The notes under the pieces were generated by a model. That model was given only the letters and a program-made list of their open reading frames with translations, was not told the origin of the DNA and did not search any database. A program made the position numbers and the translations under genes. Shown in pieces: positions 1 through 6,025 of a stretch of 6,773 nt of DNA. The DNA comes from an uncultured Opitutia bacterium (lineage in GTDB: Bacteria; Verrucomicrobiota; Verrucomicrobiia; Opitutales; UBA953): NCBI GenBank assembly GCA_903879465.1, contig CAIRLQ010000281.1, forward strand, positions 1-6,773, given 5' to 3'. Numbering within the stretch: the stretch's first letter is position 1; each line of letters opens with the position of its first letter.

Positions 1-21
1 AATCGGGGATCGGGCGCCGGC
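1..21 (+). repeat. 21-bp inverted repeat, left copy (partner 6624-6644)
   Basis: The reverse complement of this stretch matches 6624-6644 at 20 of 21 positions, including a perfect 16-nt block (AATCGGGGATCGGGCG here). The pair encloses the whole gene cluster and the four-helix-bundle gene. The word TGCCGAAGGC-T/C-GA follows at 22-34 and recurs at 6644-6656 in direct, not inverted, orientation. That fits a shared repeat vocabulary better than clean transposon ends. Confidence 0.6.
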
Positions 22-86
22 TGCCGAAGGCTGACCGCCTGGTGGCCGAAAGGCTGGCTCCTGGAGGGCCGAGTTCTGAGGGCTGT

Positions 87-98
87 CACCCGTCACCT
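87..98 (-). repeat. AGGTGACGGGTG 12-mer, inverted copy
   Basis: This reads CACCCGTCACCT on the + strand. Exact copies of the 12-mer also occur at 263-274 (+), 6069-6080 (+) and 6736-6747 (-), all in non-coding DNA. With the 263-274 copy it forms an inverted pair bracketing the double-hairpin element at 146-201. The wider stretch 85-110 matches 6693-6718 at 21 of 26 positions as a direct repeat. Confidence 0.65.
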
Positions 99-145
99 GG
101 AATTCATTTCTATCCGCTAACCGCCAACCGCCGATACCTATCGTG

Positions 146-201
146 GGTAGGGTCGAGCATCCCTGCTCGACCGCGGCCGACCAAGGATGGTCAGCCCTAC
201 C
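146..201. repeat. REP-like double-hairpin element
   Basis: Hairpin 1 is a perfect 9-bp stem, GGTCGAGCA (151-159) with TGCTCGACC (164-172), closed by a TCCC loop. Hairpin 2 pairs GACCA (179-183) with TGGTC (188-192) around AGGA, and extends through one mismatch to GGC (175-177) with GCC (194-196). An outer stem pairs GGTAG (146-150) with CTACC (197-201), so the unit folds as a three-way junction. The size and paired-hairpin design match REP/BIME-type repetitive extragenic palindromes, which are mobilised by RAYT (TnpA-REP) transposases in many bacteria. No RAYT gene is in the window. Membership of a genomic family is inferred. Confidence 0.65.
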
Positions 202-208
202 AAGAAAC

Positions 209-360
209 ATTTTCGGGTCCCAGGTCTCGGCCCTCAGGTCTCAGGTACGTGTTATCAGGTACAGGTGACGGGTGCGGGGCAAAATTCCGATCCTGAACCT
301 GTACCCGAACCCGAACCCCTGAACCTGGCTCCCGACGGCCGAGACCCGAGACCCGAAAAT
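209..360. repeat. Long imperfect inverted repeat (about 150 bp)
   Basis: The left arm 209-232 pairs with the right arm 337-360 at 22 of 24 positions. Nested inside, GGTACAGGT (258-266) is exactly complementary to ACCTGTACC (297-305). The element can therefore form a long, interrupted hairpin with an apical segment around 267-296. The interior carries word repeats such as CCCGAACCCGAAC. The right arm 331-360 recurs in inverted orientation at 6026-6055 (27/30). No coding content is evident. Confidence 0.65.
263..274 (+). repeat. AGGTGACGGGTG 12-mer, direct copy
   Basis: This is an exact copy of the 12-mer seen at 6069-6080 and, inverted, at 87-98 and 6736-6747. It lies in the apical part of the long inverted repeat at 209-360. 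Confidence 0.6.
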
Positions 361-416
361 GTGTTTCCCGCAGCCAATCCTCCGGCCTCCGGCTCCCCTT
401 TGAGACAATCGACCAC

Positions 417-540
417 TGGTCAACTGGGCCTCTGAGCCTCTGGGCATCTACTTCGCTTCCCTTGCCCACGGGTCAACTTGTCAACCGGCCAGCTAGTTTG
501 TTTCTCCCCCTGAGCCTCCGAGCCTCTGGTCAACTAAGCC
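417..540 (+). repeat. GAGCCTC / GTCAAC word-repeat patch before the first gene
   Basis: GAGCCTC occurs at 434-440, 512-518 and 520-526. GTCAAC occurs at 419-424, 472-477, 480-485 and 529-534. The longer word TGGTCAACT occurs at 417-425 and 527-535. The order of words differs between blocks, so this is not a simple tandem array. Its position 20-140 nt before the first start codon means it may form the leader of the cluster transcript. A regulatory role is only a possibility. Confidence 0.5.
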
Positions 541-558
541 TCTCGTTAGTATCTCCCC

Positions 559-1890
559 ATGTCCCTCCTCACCCGCGTCACCGCCTACTCCGCCAAGCCT
601 GCCTTGGCCGGAGTGTGGGGCGTTGTGACTTACGGGGAACTGGATGCGCTCATCGTGCGCGTGCGGGAATCTCTTCGACAGTTGAAGTTGGTGCGCCCCA
701 CGGCTTTCGGTCTCATCGGCGAGCACGGCCCCGCGTCGACCGCCTGGTTGCTCGTGCTCGCCGAGGCCGGCCACTTCGTCGCACCTTTGGCAGGCAACGC
801 CGCTGAGCACCCGGTAAAACTCGCGCTCATCAACGCTCAGTGGATCATCACCACCGAGCCGCTCAGCTGGAATCTCTACCCGCGGGTCGACGAACCCTCC
901 GCTCACCCGCTCTTCGCCCGCCTGCGCGAGCAGGGTGCCGCCGGCTTGGTGCTTTTCTCCAGCGGCACGAGTGGCGCACCCAAGGCCATGGTGCAGGATT
1001 TCCCCAAACTTCTATCCACGTATGAGTCGCGCCACGAGAGCCGCCTGCCGGTGCTCGCCTTATTGGGCTTCGACCACATCGGCGGCTTGAACACGCTCTT
1101 CGGGTCGTTGGCTGCCGGCTCCCTATTGGTCATCCCATCCAATCGTTCGCCGTCGAGCGTTGCGGCCGCTATCGCAGCGCATCGGGTGGCGGTGCTGCCC
1201 GCCTCGCCAACGTTTCTCAATCTCCTCCTCGCTTCCGGCGGAGCCGAGGGCCACGACCTTCATTCATTGCGTGTGATCACCTACGGCACCGAGCCCATGC
1301 CCGAAAGCCTGCTCGCGCGCCTCAAGGCTGCCTTTCCGCGAGCCCGTTTCATTCAGACGTTTGGGACCAGCGAGACCGGCATCACTAAGACCGAAAGCCC
1401 CGACCCCGGTTCGACGTTCCTGCGTTTCGATGATCCCGGCTTGGAATGGAAAGTCGTCGACGACGAACTCTGGTTGCGCAGCCAGACGCAAATCGCCGGC
1501 TACCTCAACGCCAGTAACGAGCGATTCACCGCCGACGGGTGGTTTCGCACTGGCGACAAGGTCGAGCTCGGGCCGGAGGGCACGCTCCGCATCCTCGGTC
1601 GCATGGGCGAGATGATCAACGTTGGCGGCGAGAAGCTCATGCCCGCGGAAGTCGAATCAATCGTCCTCGGCGTGCCTGGCGTTGTCGATTGTCGGGTGCG
1701 CGGCGAGTCGCACCCCCTCACCGGCCAAACCGTGGTCGTGGATGTCGTCGCAGTAAGCGGGGAGGACCCCGAGAAATTACGCACCCTCATCCGGACAACG
1801 TGTCGGGCTAGGCTGGCACGTCACAAGGTGCCCACGCGGGTCAATTGCGTCGGCGCCGTGAGCGGCGAGCGCATGAAAAAAACCAGATGA
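559..1890 (+). CDS. Compact AMP-forming acyl ligase (acyl-CoA/acyl-ACP synthetase-like)
   Basis: This is a member of the adenylate-forming (ANL) superfamily. It should activate a carboxylic acid with ATP to an acyl-adenylate and pass the acyl group to a thiol, either CoA or the carrier protein encoded at 4424-4648. Core motifs appear in order: the phosphate-binding loop LVLFSSGTSGAPK (residues 130-142), QTFGTSETG (266-274), WFRTGDK with the ribose-contacting Asp (328-334), and ILGRMGEMINVGGEK (345-359) with the hinge-region Arg/Gly residues. At the extreme C-terminus, GERMKKTR offers Lys440 in the K-x-x-R spacing of the usual G-K-x-x-R catalytic lysine, but Met replaces the Gly. At 443 residues it is short for the family (commonly 500-600), mainly in the N-terminal subdomain. 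It is soluble, with no signal peptide or membrane segment. The ATG at 559 has no clear ribosome-binding site. The substrate cannot be read from sequence. The family call is firm; acyl-ACP loading is inferred from the neighbours. Confidence 0.9.
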   Translation: MSLLTRVTAYSAKPALAGVWGVVTYGELDALIVRVRESLRQLKLVRPTAFGLIGEHGPASTAWLLVLAEAGHFVAPLAGNAAEHPVKLALINAQWIITTEPLSWNLYPRVDEPSAHPLFARLREQGAAGLVLFSSGTSGAPKAMVQDFPKLLSTYESRHESRLPVLALLGFDHIGGLNTLFGSLAAGSLLVIPSNRSPSSVAAAIAAHRVAVLPASPTFLNLLLASGGAEGHDLHSLRVITYGTEPMPESLLARLKAAFPRARFIQTFGTSETGITKTESPDPGSTFLRFDDPGLEWKVVDDELWLRSQTQIAGYLNASNERFTADGWFRTGDKVELGPEGTLRILGRMGEMINVGGEKLMPAEVESIVLGVPGVVDCRVRGESHPLTGQTVVVDVVAVSGEDPEKLRTLIRTTCRARLARHKVPTRVNCVGAVSGERMKKTR

Positions 1891-1990
1891 GTTTCGCCTC
1901 AGTATCTTCTTTCCTTCGCCATCCGGCCTTTTCCGACCTCTCCGCTAGTCAGCGCCCGGTTTTCGCCGACATTCACTAAAAAGTAATCCC

Positions 1991-3325
1991 ATGGATTCGC
2001 TCATTCCTTATCTGGTCGTAGATATCGCCCTGCTCGCGGTAATTATCTTTGTAATGGCCAGAAAACTGGCCTTCTGGCATCCCGTCACCGCTTACCTATT
2101 CTTTCATATCTACGCTTTCACCGCGCGCTGCTGGGCGCTGATTGGGGGGAGTTTACCGATGTATGCGGACACCCCACTTATTCGGGACCAAGTAATGCCC
2201 GTAGAATTAGAACGAGCGATGCTTTGGGCCGATGTCGCCCTGATCATGTTCTGCATTGGGGCTAAAGTTGCAGAATCTCGCAACTATGCCCATCGATTTA
2301 GGCCGACGCTGAGAAAGCCGCTCTCGCGAAACGTGATTCTGGCTGTCGTAGCCGTTTGTCTTCCGATCGGAATGGTGGGCTTCTATTCAATTAAGTCCGG
2401 CGTGCAGGTAAGTGCAATCGTCGCCGAAAGTAGTTATTATCAGACATTGGGAATGTGGCCGATTGCGTGCTTTGGGGTCTTGGTCTATTTATTCGGCTTC
2501 CGCTGGTACCTGCTCGCCCCGATCGCCGTGTATCTGGCGGTCGTGGGACTGCAGGGATACCATCGTGTCATGCTCGTCATGCCGTTGCTATTTTTTACGG
2601 CGTACTTTCTGCAAGCAAAACGCAGGAAATGGCCGGGGCTTGGATTAGTTATCGCCGGGATATTATTACTCATAATTTTTCCGAGCTTAAAATTCGTGGG
2701 GCGGGCATACGAGGTGGGGGATTTCAGCGAAATGAAGCGACTCGTGGTGGAATCATTCATTACGCCAGAGGGCAAAAAGTCGGATGGATCGGGTGAGCAA
2801 TTCTTAGATCAGTATGCCGGGGCATTGACGATGGCAGATGAATATGGGAAAAATTATTGGGGATCTGTCTATATAGCCGTTTTAACTTTGCCGGTCCCTC
2901 GGGCTATGTGGGCGAACAAGCCCGGGCTGGCCGACCATTTGATAGATGTTTCCACCGCACGGCGGCCCTATAATCAAGAAGGTCGAATCATTACTTATAT
3001 CGGCGAGGCCTATTTCAATTTCGGCTACGCCGGATTCTTTATCGTCCCCTTTGTGGTGGGTTATAGCCTGACATTCTGGTGTATTATGGCCACCGCTGGG
3101 CCGCTGTTACGCTTTAACCGTTATCTCTATACGGTTTTTTGCGTGGCGTTCATCCAGGTCTATCGCGATGGCATGAGCTCACTGGTTCTTTTCACGGTCA
3201 TTCACCACTTGCCCATCATGTTCATCTGGATTTGCCACTACTTGCCTGGCGTCGCTAAAAATGTCCAAGACCCACCGGCGGATCACCCCCTGTCCTTGGA
3301 TGATCACCACTTCAAGAATGCCTAA
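1991..3325 (+). CDS. O-antigen/oligosaccharide repeat-unit polymerase (Wzy-like) membrane protein
   Basis: This 444-residue integral inner-membrane protein has about ten to twelve hydrophobic segments (for example 4-22, 30-48, 76-94, 114-134, 155-188, 190-207, 216-232, 342-365 and 395-418). A large hydrophilic loop at about 233-290 is probably periplasmic. Two features typical of Wzy-type polymerases are visible: PVPRAMWANKPG (301-312), like the family's PR-x-x-W-x-x-KP loop motif, and GEAYFNFGYAGFFIVPFVVG (338-357), like the conserved E-A-x-x-N-x-G-x-x-G helix start. The family joins lipid-linked glycan repeat units at the periplasmic face, so this enzyme likely sets the chain of the polysaccharide whose acyl groups the following genes supply. 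It lies 100 nt after the ligase, with no recognisable ribosome-binding site before the ATG. Its base composition is noticeably more AT-rich than its neighbours, which is common for Wzy genes. It could also be a related WaaL-like ligase, but the motifs favour a polymerase. Confidence 0.82.
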   Translation: MDSLIPYLVVDIALLAVIIFVMARKLAFWHPVTAYLFFHIYAFTARCWALIGGSLPMYADTPLIRDQVMPVELERAMLWADVALIMFCIGAKVAESRNYAHRFRPTLRKPLSRNVILAVVAVCLPIGMVGFYSIKSGVQVSAIVAESSYYQTLGMWPIACFGVLVYLFGFRWYLLAPIAVYLAVVGLQGYHRVMLVMPLLFFTAYFLQAKRRKWPGLGLVIAGILLLIIFPSLKFVGRAYEVGDFSEMKRLVVESFITPEGKKSDGSGEQFLDQYAGALTMADEYGKNYWGSVYIAVLTLPVPRAMWANKPGLADHLIDVSTARRPYNQEGRIITYIGEAYFNFGYAGFFIVPFVVGYSLTFWCIMATAGPLLRFNRYLYTVFCVAFIQVYRDGMSSLVLFTVIHHLPIMFIWICHYLPGVAKNVQDPPADHPLSLDDHHFKNA

Positions 3326-3337
3326 TTTGCAGGCCCC

Positions 3338-3343
3338 GGGAGA
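3338..3343 (+). promoter_or_regulatory. Ribosome-binding site fixing the KAS III start
   Basis: GGGAGA lies 7 nt before the ATG at 3351. It supports that start over the in-frame ATG at 3261, which would overlap the upstream polymerase gene by 65 nt and add 30 residues unlike any KAS III N-terminus. Confidence 0.55.
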
Positions 3344-3350
3344 ACTATTC

Positions 3351-4427
3351 ATGCATTGCACCGTCACTCACGTCCGCCTCGCGGGCCTCGCCGTCTCCAC
3401 TGGGTCGGCGGTGCGTGATTTCATCGCCGATGGGCTCGCGGCGGGCGTCGAGCTTGGCCAGCTGGAACGTGTCGCCAAGACGGTGGGGTTGCGCAAACGA
3501 CGCGTCGCCGCTCCGGGAGTGACGGCGCTGGACCTGTGTGAAGATGCGGCGCGCCGGCTGTTGGACGAAATGGGTATAGATGCCTCTTCCATCGATGCGG
3601 TGATCTTCGTGACCCAGACGCCCGACCACAGCCAGCCCAACAACGCTTCACTCCTGCACGGCCGACTTGGCCTGAGCAAGTCAGCGCCGGCCTTCGAGCT
3701 TTCGATGGGTTGCTCAGGTTGGGTCTACGGGCTGCAACAGGCTGCTTTGCTCTGCGCCCACGGCGGAGCCGCCCGCGTGCTGCTCTGCGCCGGTGATACG
3801 CTCAGCCGGCTGACGAATCCGGGTGATCGCGCGACCGATCCACTTTTCGGCGACGCCGGCTCGGCAACCTTAGTAGAACGCACCGGCCATGCCGCCCCGT
3901 TTCATTTTGTGCTCGGGGCGGATGGCGCTGGCGCCGGCTCGATCATGGTGCCTGCGGGCGGCGCCCGTCAGCCAGCGGCGGAAGCGACGCGCCTCGAGAC
4001 CATCGATGCCGAGGGCAACCGGCTCCACGCGGAAAACCTCCAGATGAACGGGGCCGAAGTCTTCAACTTCACTTTACGCGAAGTCCCTGATGCGGTGAAT
4101 GCGGTCATGAAGCAGGCCGGGTGGACCGCGTCCGATGCCGATGCGCTCGTTCTCCATCAGGCTAACCGCTTCATCATCTCTACCGTCGGCCGCAAATGCG
4201 GCTTCCCGGCCGACAAGACACCGATGGATATCGTCGAGCAATACGGCAACCAAAGTTCGGCTTCCATTCCCTGTGCGCTGATTGATGCGCTCGGCGACCG
4301 ACTCCAGACCAGCCCGCTCAAAATCGTCGCCTGCGGTTTCGGGGTGGGGCTTTCCTGGGGGGCCTTCGCTGGTGAAATCGGTCCGCTCGTCGTCGTCCCT
4401 CTCCGGCCTTTCCCCGCAATAACATGA
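3351..4427 (+). CDS. 3-oxoacyl-ACP synthase III (KAS III / FabH-like)
   Basis: This is a thiolase-fold condensing enzyme of 358 residues. FabH-type enzymes join an acyl-CoA starter (sometimes acyl-ACP) with malonyl-ACP to give a 3-oxoacyl-ACP. The full catalytic triad is visible: Cys121 in ELSMGCSGWVYGL, His269 in LVLHQANRFI, and Asn300 in EQYGNQSSASIP. The family signatures NGAEVFNF (233-240) and ACGFGVGLSWGAF (327-339) are also present. The intact triad argues for real Claisen condensation rather than the ester-forming CerJ-type side branch. Length is close to the usual 320-350; about 20 extra C-terminal residues are Pro/Val-rich. The gene begins 25 nt after the polymerase and its stop overlaps the carrier-protein start (ATGA at 4424-4427), pointing to translational coupling. 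Because it sits with a private ACP and a ligase, it is probably a specialised copy for sugar acylation and not the housekeeping fatty-acid enzyme (inference). Confidence 0.9.
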   Translation: MHCTVTHVRLAGLAVSTGSAVRDFIADGLAAGVELGQLERVAKTVGLRKRRVAAPGVTALDLCEDAARRLLDEMGIDASSIDAVIFVTQTPDHSQPNNASLLHGRLGLSKSAPAFELSMGCSGWVYGLQQAALLCAHGGAARVLLCAGDTLSRLTNPGDRATDPLFGDAGSATLVERTGHAAPFHFVLGADGAGAGSIMVPAGGARQPAAEATRLETIDAEGNRLHAENLQMNGAEVFNFTLREVPDAVNAVMKQAGWTASDADALVLHQANRFIISTVGRKCGFPADKTPMDIVEQYGNQSSASIPCALIDALGDRLQTSPLKIVACGFGVGLSWGAFAGEIGPLVVVPLRPFPAIT

Positions 4428-4648
4428 ACCGAGTCCAACAACTCCAGGCCCTGCAGGCCGACGTGGACGTGCTCGCGGGAGCCGATGAAGCGACGCGGCT
4501 GGACGGGCTGCCCAGTTGGGATTCGCTCGCGATCCTTCTCGTGATCTCCCACTTCGAACACGTCCATAAAATCGAGATCACTGGCGCTCAGGTGCGAGCC
4601 TGCCGCACGGTCGGCGACATACTCGCGCTTCTCTCTCCCTGCTCATGA
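4424..4648 (+). CDS. Acyl carrier protein
   Basis: This 74-residue protein fits a stand-alone acyl carrier protein. The phosphopantetheine attachment motif is in SWDSLAILLVI, with Ser34 as the modified residue (the D-S-L triplet). The following helix (about 35-47, ISHFEHVHKIEI) and the C-terminal TVGDILALL (helix IV) match the ACP four-helix layout. It is slightly shorter than FabD/FabH-pathway AcpP (about 78) and much less acidic, so it looks like a dedicated carrier for its neighbours. Both ends overlap adjacent genes through ATGA (4424-4427 and 4645-4648), and there is no separate ribosome-binding site, so translation is probably coupled. Likely partners are the ligase (loading), KAS III (elongation) and the NeuD-like transferase (off-loading). 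It requires a phosphopantetheinyl transferase encoded elsewhere. Confidence 0.88.
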   Translation: MNRVQQLQALQADVDVLAGADEATRLDGLPSWDSLAILLVISHFEHVHKIEITGAQVRACRTVGDILALLSPCS

Positions 4649-5271
4649 AGAAATTATTGATTGTCGGTGCCGGCGGCTTTGGCCGCGAAATGTATGCATG
4701 GGCTGGCCAGCATCCGGATTGTGGCCGGGCTTGGACGTTGGCGGGCTTTCTGGATGACAATCTGCGAGCGCTTGCGTCATTCGGCGATTTCGCCCCCGTG
4801 TCGCCGCTCGCCGGGCATCGCCCCAGCCCTGACCATGTCTACGTCTGTGCACTTGGCATGCCTGATTTAAAGGAGAAGCTGGTATCGCCCCTGATCGCCG
4901 CCGGCGCCGAATTCATCACCTTCATTCATCCTCAGGCCTTGCTAGGTGCACGCATCAAACTCGGCCGCGGGGTCGTGGTCTGTCCGGGAGCGATTCTTTC
5001 GGCCGATATCGCCCTCGGTGATTTCGCGATGATCAACCTGAATTGCACCATCGGCCATGATGCCTCCATCGGTGAATGGACTTCCCTGAGTGCCCAGTGC
5101 GATATCACCGGCCACGTGCGGGTTGCCGACCGGGTTTTCATGGGTAGCCGGGCCAGTGTCATCCCGAACAAATCCGTGGGCAGTCGGAGCATCGTGGGCG
5201 CTGGTGCCGTCGTGGTCACGAACATCCCCCCCGGAGTGACCGTGGTCGGTATCCCCGCGCGCATTCTTTAG
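4645..5271 (+). CDS. NeuD/PglD-family sugar O/N-acyltransferase (left-handed beta-helix)
   Basis: This 208-residue protein has two domains. The N-terminal Rossmann-like half opens with KKLLIVGAGGFGREMYAW (2-19), the nucleotide-sugar-binding G-x-G-G-x-G-R-E signature of NeuD/PglD proteins. The C-terminal half (about 95-205) is a left-handed parallel beta-helix of hexapeptide repeats (GRGVVVCPGA, INLNCTIGHDASIG, VGSRSIVGAGAVVVTNIPPG) ending in VVGIPARIL. His138 in TIGHDASIG matches the catalytic histidine position of PglD. Characterised relatives acetylate the amino group of UDP-linked amino-dideoxy sugars (PglD, PerB-like) or O-acetylate sialic acid (NeuD), normally from acetyl-CoA. Here the preceding ACP and KAS III suggest a longer or modified acyl donor (inference). 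It is cytoplasmic and probably trimeric. Its ATG overlaps the ACP stop by 4 nt. Confidence 0.88.
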   Translation: MKKLLIVGAGGFGREMYAWAGQHPDCGRAWTLAGFLDDNLRALASFGDFAPVSPLAGHRPSPDHVYVCALGMPDLKEKLVSPLIAAGAEFITFIHPQALLGARIKLGRGVVVCPGAILSADIALGDFAMINLNCTIGHDASIGEWTSLSAQCDITGHVRVADRVFMGSRASVIPNKSVGSRSIVGAGAVVVTNIPPGVTVVGIPARIL

Positions 5272-5272
5272 C

Positions 5273-5995
5273 ATGCGCCGGACCGTTCTCATTTTAGGAG
5301 GGGTGATGTTGGTAGCTTTGCTGGCCCTCGTGCTGGCTGCCCAATTGGGCACCATCCGTCCGCGCCAGTTTTCTGGCGAGCTCATCCGCTCGCTTCCCGA
5401 AGTGTCCGGCTGGAAGCGGCAGGAAATCCCCATTGCTGGATCTTCGGCCGCGCTTGCAAGTGCCCAAGGGATTTTAAATTTCAGCCAAGCCGCTCAAGTA
5501 TTCTACACGCGGGGGGGTGCGCAGATTCTCGTCTACGTCGCCTATTGGGAGCCCGGCAAGGTATCGGTCGTCGACGCGGGTTCACACAATCCCGATTCAT
5601 GTTGGGTGAACAATGGCTGTGTGCGCACCGATCGACGTTACGCCGTCGCCGGCCGGGTGGGGGAGCGTGAACTCTTGCCTTATGAATATGGGCAATATCT
5701 CGTGCCGCAGAACGGCAAGCAGAACGTCGCCTTCTGGCATCTCGTGAACGGCGAGCCCAATCGGTATGAAGATCAGCGCGCTGGCTGGCGCGATGGCCTC
5801 GTCGGTCGGCTGGAGCGGCTGCCGCTCATCTGGAAAGATATCCGTACCTACGGCCTTAATCAGAAGAATGAGCAAATGTTTATTCGTATCTCATCCGGGC
5901 AGAGGATGGAGGAATTAATGGCAGATCCCGCGAATGCAGGGCTATGGGAAGCGCTCGCCCCGCTGGGAGTGTTCGCGGATAGGAAGTGGAAATAG
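5273..5995 (+). CDS. EpsI-family exosortase-associated protein
   Basis: This 240-residue protein has a short basic N-terminus (MRR) and one hydrophobic segment (about 5-23), consistent with a membrane-anchored periplasmic protein. The central AGSHNPDSCWVNNGC (102-116) matches the H-x-P-E/D-x-C-W/Y hallmark of the EpsI domain (DUF3485), here with His105 and Cys110. The GW-K at 46-48 and an aromatic-rich core (YVAYWEPG, 88-95) also fit. EpsI proteins accompany exosortases, either fused to them or as neighbours, in exopolysaccharide loci of bacteria with PEP-CTERM proteins. Their biochemical role is unsettled. The usual Pro-Gly after the Cys is replaced by VNNG. No exosortase gene lies in the window. 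The ATG is one base after the acyltransferase stop, making it the last gene of the cluster. An alternative in-frame start at 5306 (Met12) follows a strong AGGAGG, but it would remove the positive N-terminus of the anchor. Confidence 0.8.
   Translation: MRRTVLILGGVMLVALLALVLAAQLGTIRPRQFSGELIRSLPEVSGWKRQEIPIAGSSAALASAQGILNFSQAAQVFYTRGGAQILVYVAYWEPGKVSVVDAGSHNPDSCWVNNGCVRTDRRYAVAGRVGERELLPYEYGQYLVPQNGKQNVAFWHLVNGEPNRYEDQRAGWRDGLVGRLERLPLIWKDIRTYGLNQKNEQMFIRISSGQRMEELMADPANAGLWEALAPLGVFADRKWK
5296..5301 (+). promoter_or_regulatory. Strong Shine-Dalgarno-like AGGAGG inside the epsI-like gene
   Basis: AGGAGG lies 4 nt before an in-frame ATG at 5306. It makes a second start (removing 11 residues) possible, although the spacing is short. 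The first ATG at 5273 is directly coupled to the preceding stop and gives a better signal anchor, so it is preferred. Confidence 0.35.
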
Positions 5996-6025
5996 GATTA
6001 ACTCGTTTCAGGGGGCGAAGAATAT

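Larger units (their letters stand above)
1..558. other. Repeat-rich non-coding region upstream of the cluster
   Basis: No convincing gene is visible. The open frames crossing this stretch on both strands translate into Pro/Arg/Gly-rich text that follows the repeat words, with no domain. The DNA is made of degenerate short words (GCCGAAGG, GTCACCCGTCACC, CCCGAACCCGAAC, GAGCCTCTGG) arranged in direct and inverted order. Inside it are a double-hairpin element (146-201), a long inverted repeat (209-360) and a patch of GAGCCTC/GTCAAC words (417-540). The promoter of the downstream cluster should lie here, but I found no well-spaced -35/-10 pair and no Shine-Dalgarno sequence before the ATG at 559. 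Confidence 0.75.

Noticed and set aside
1..360. CRISPR array
   Set aside because: The repeats are degenerate, of unequal length and in both orientations, without regular unique spacers or cas genes.
187..469. Overlapping open frames on both strands in the upstream region
   Set aside because: They follow the repeat words, give low-complexity Pro/Glu/Arg translations, and show no domain or ribosome-binding site.
478..506. Possible promoter with TTGTCA as -35
   Set aside because: No TATAAT-like hexamer is present at 16-18 nt spacing, and the TTGTCA belongs to the GTCAAC word repeats.
493..906. 137-residue open frame on the - strand over the start of the ligase gene
   Set aside because: It is antisense to a clearly conserved AMP-ligase N-terminus and shows no recognisable motif; it is a high-GC shadow frame.
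3261..3350. Longer form of KAS III starting at 3261
   Set aside because: It would overlap the polymerase gene by 65 nt and add 30 residues unlike the family. The ATG at 3351 has a GGGAGA site and gives a normal KAS III N-terminus.
4157..4567. 136-residue - strand frame across KAS III and ACP
   Set aside because: It is antisense to two overlapping genes with catalytic motifs, and no domain is visible in its translation.
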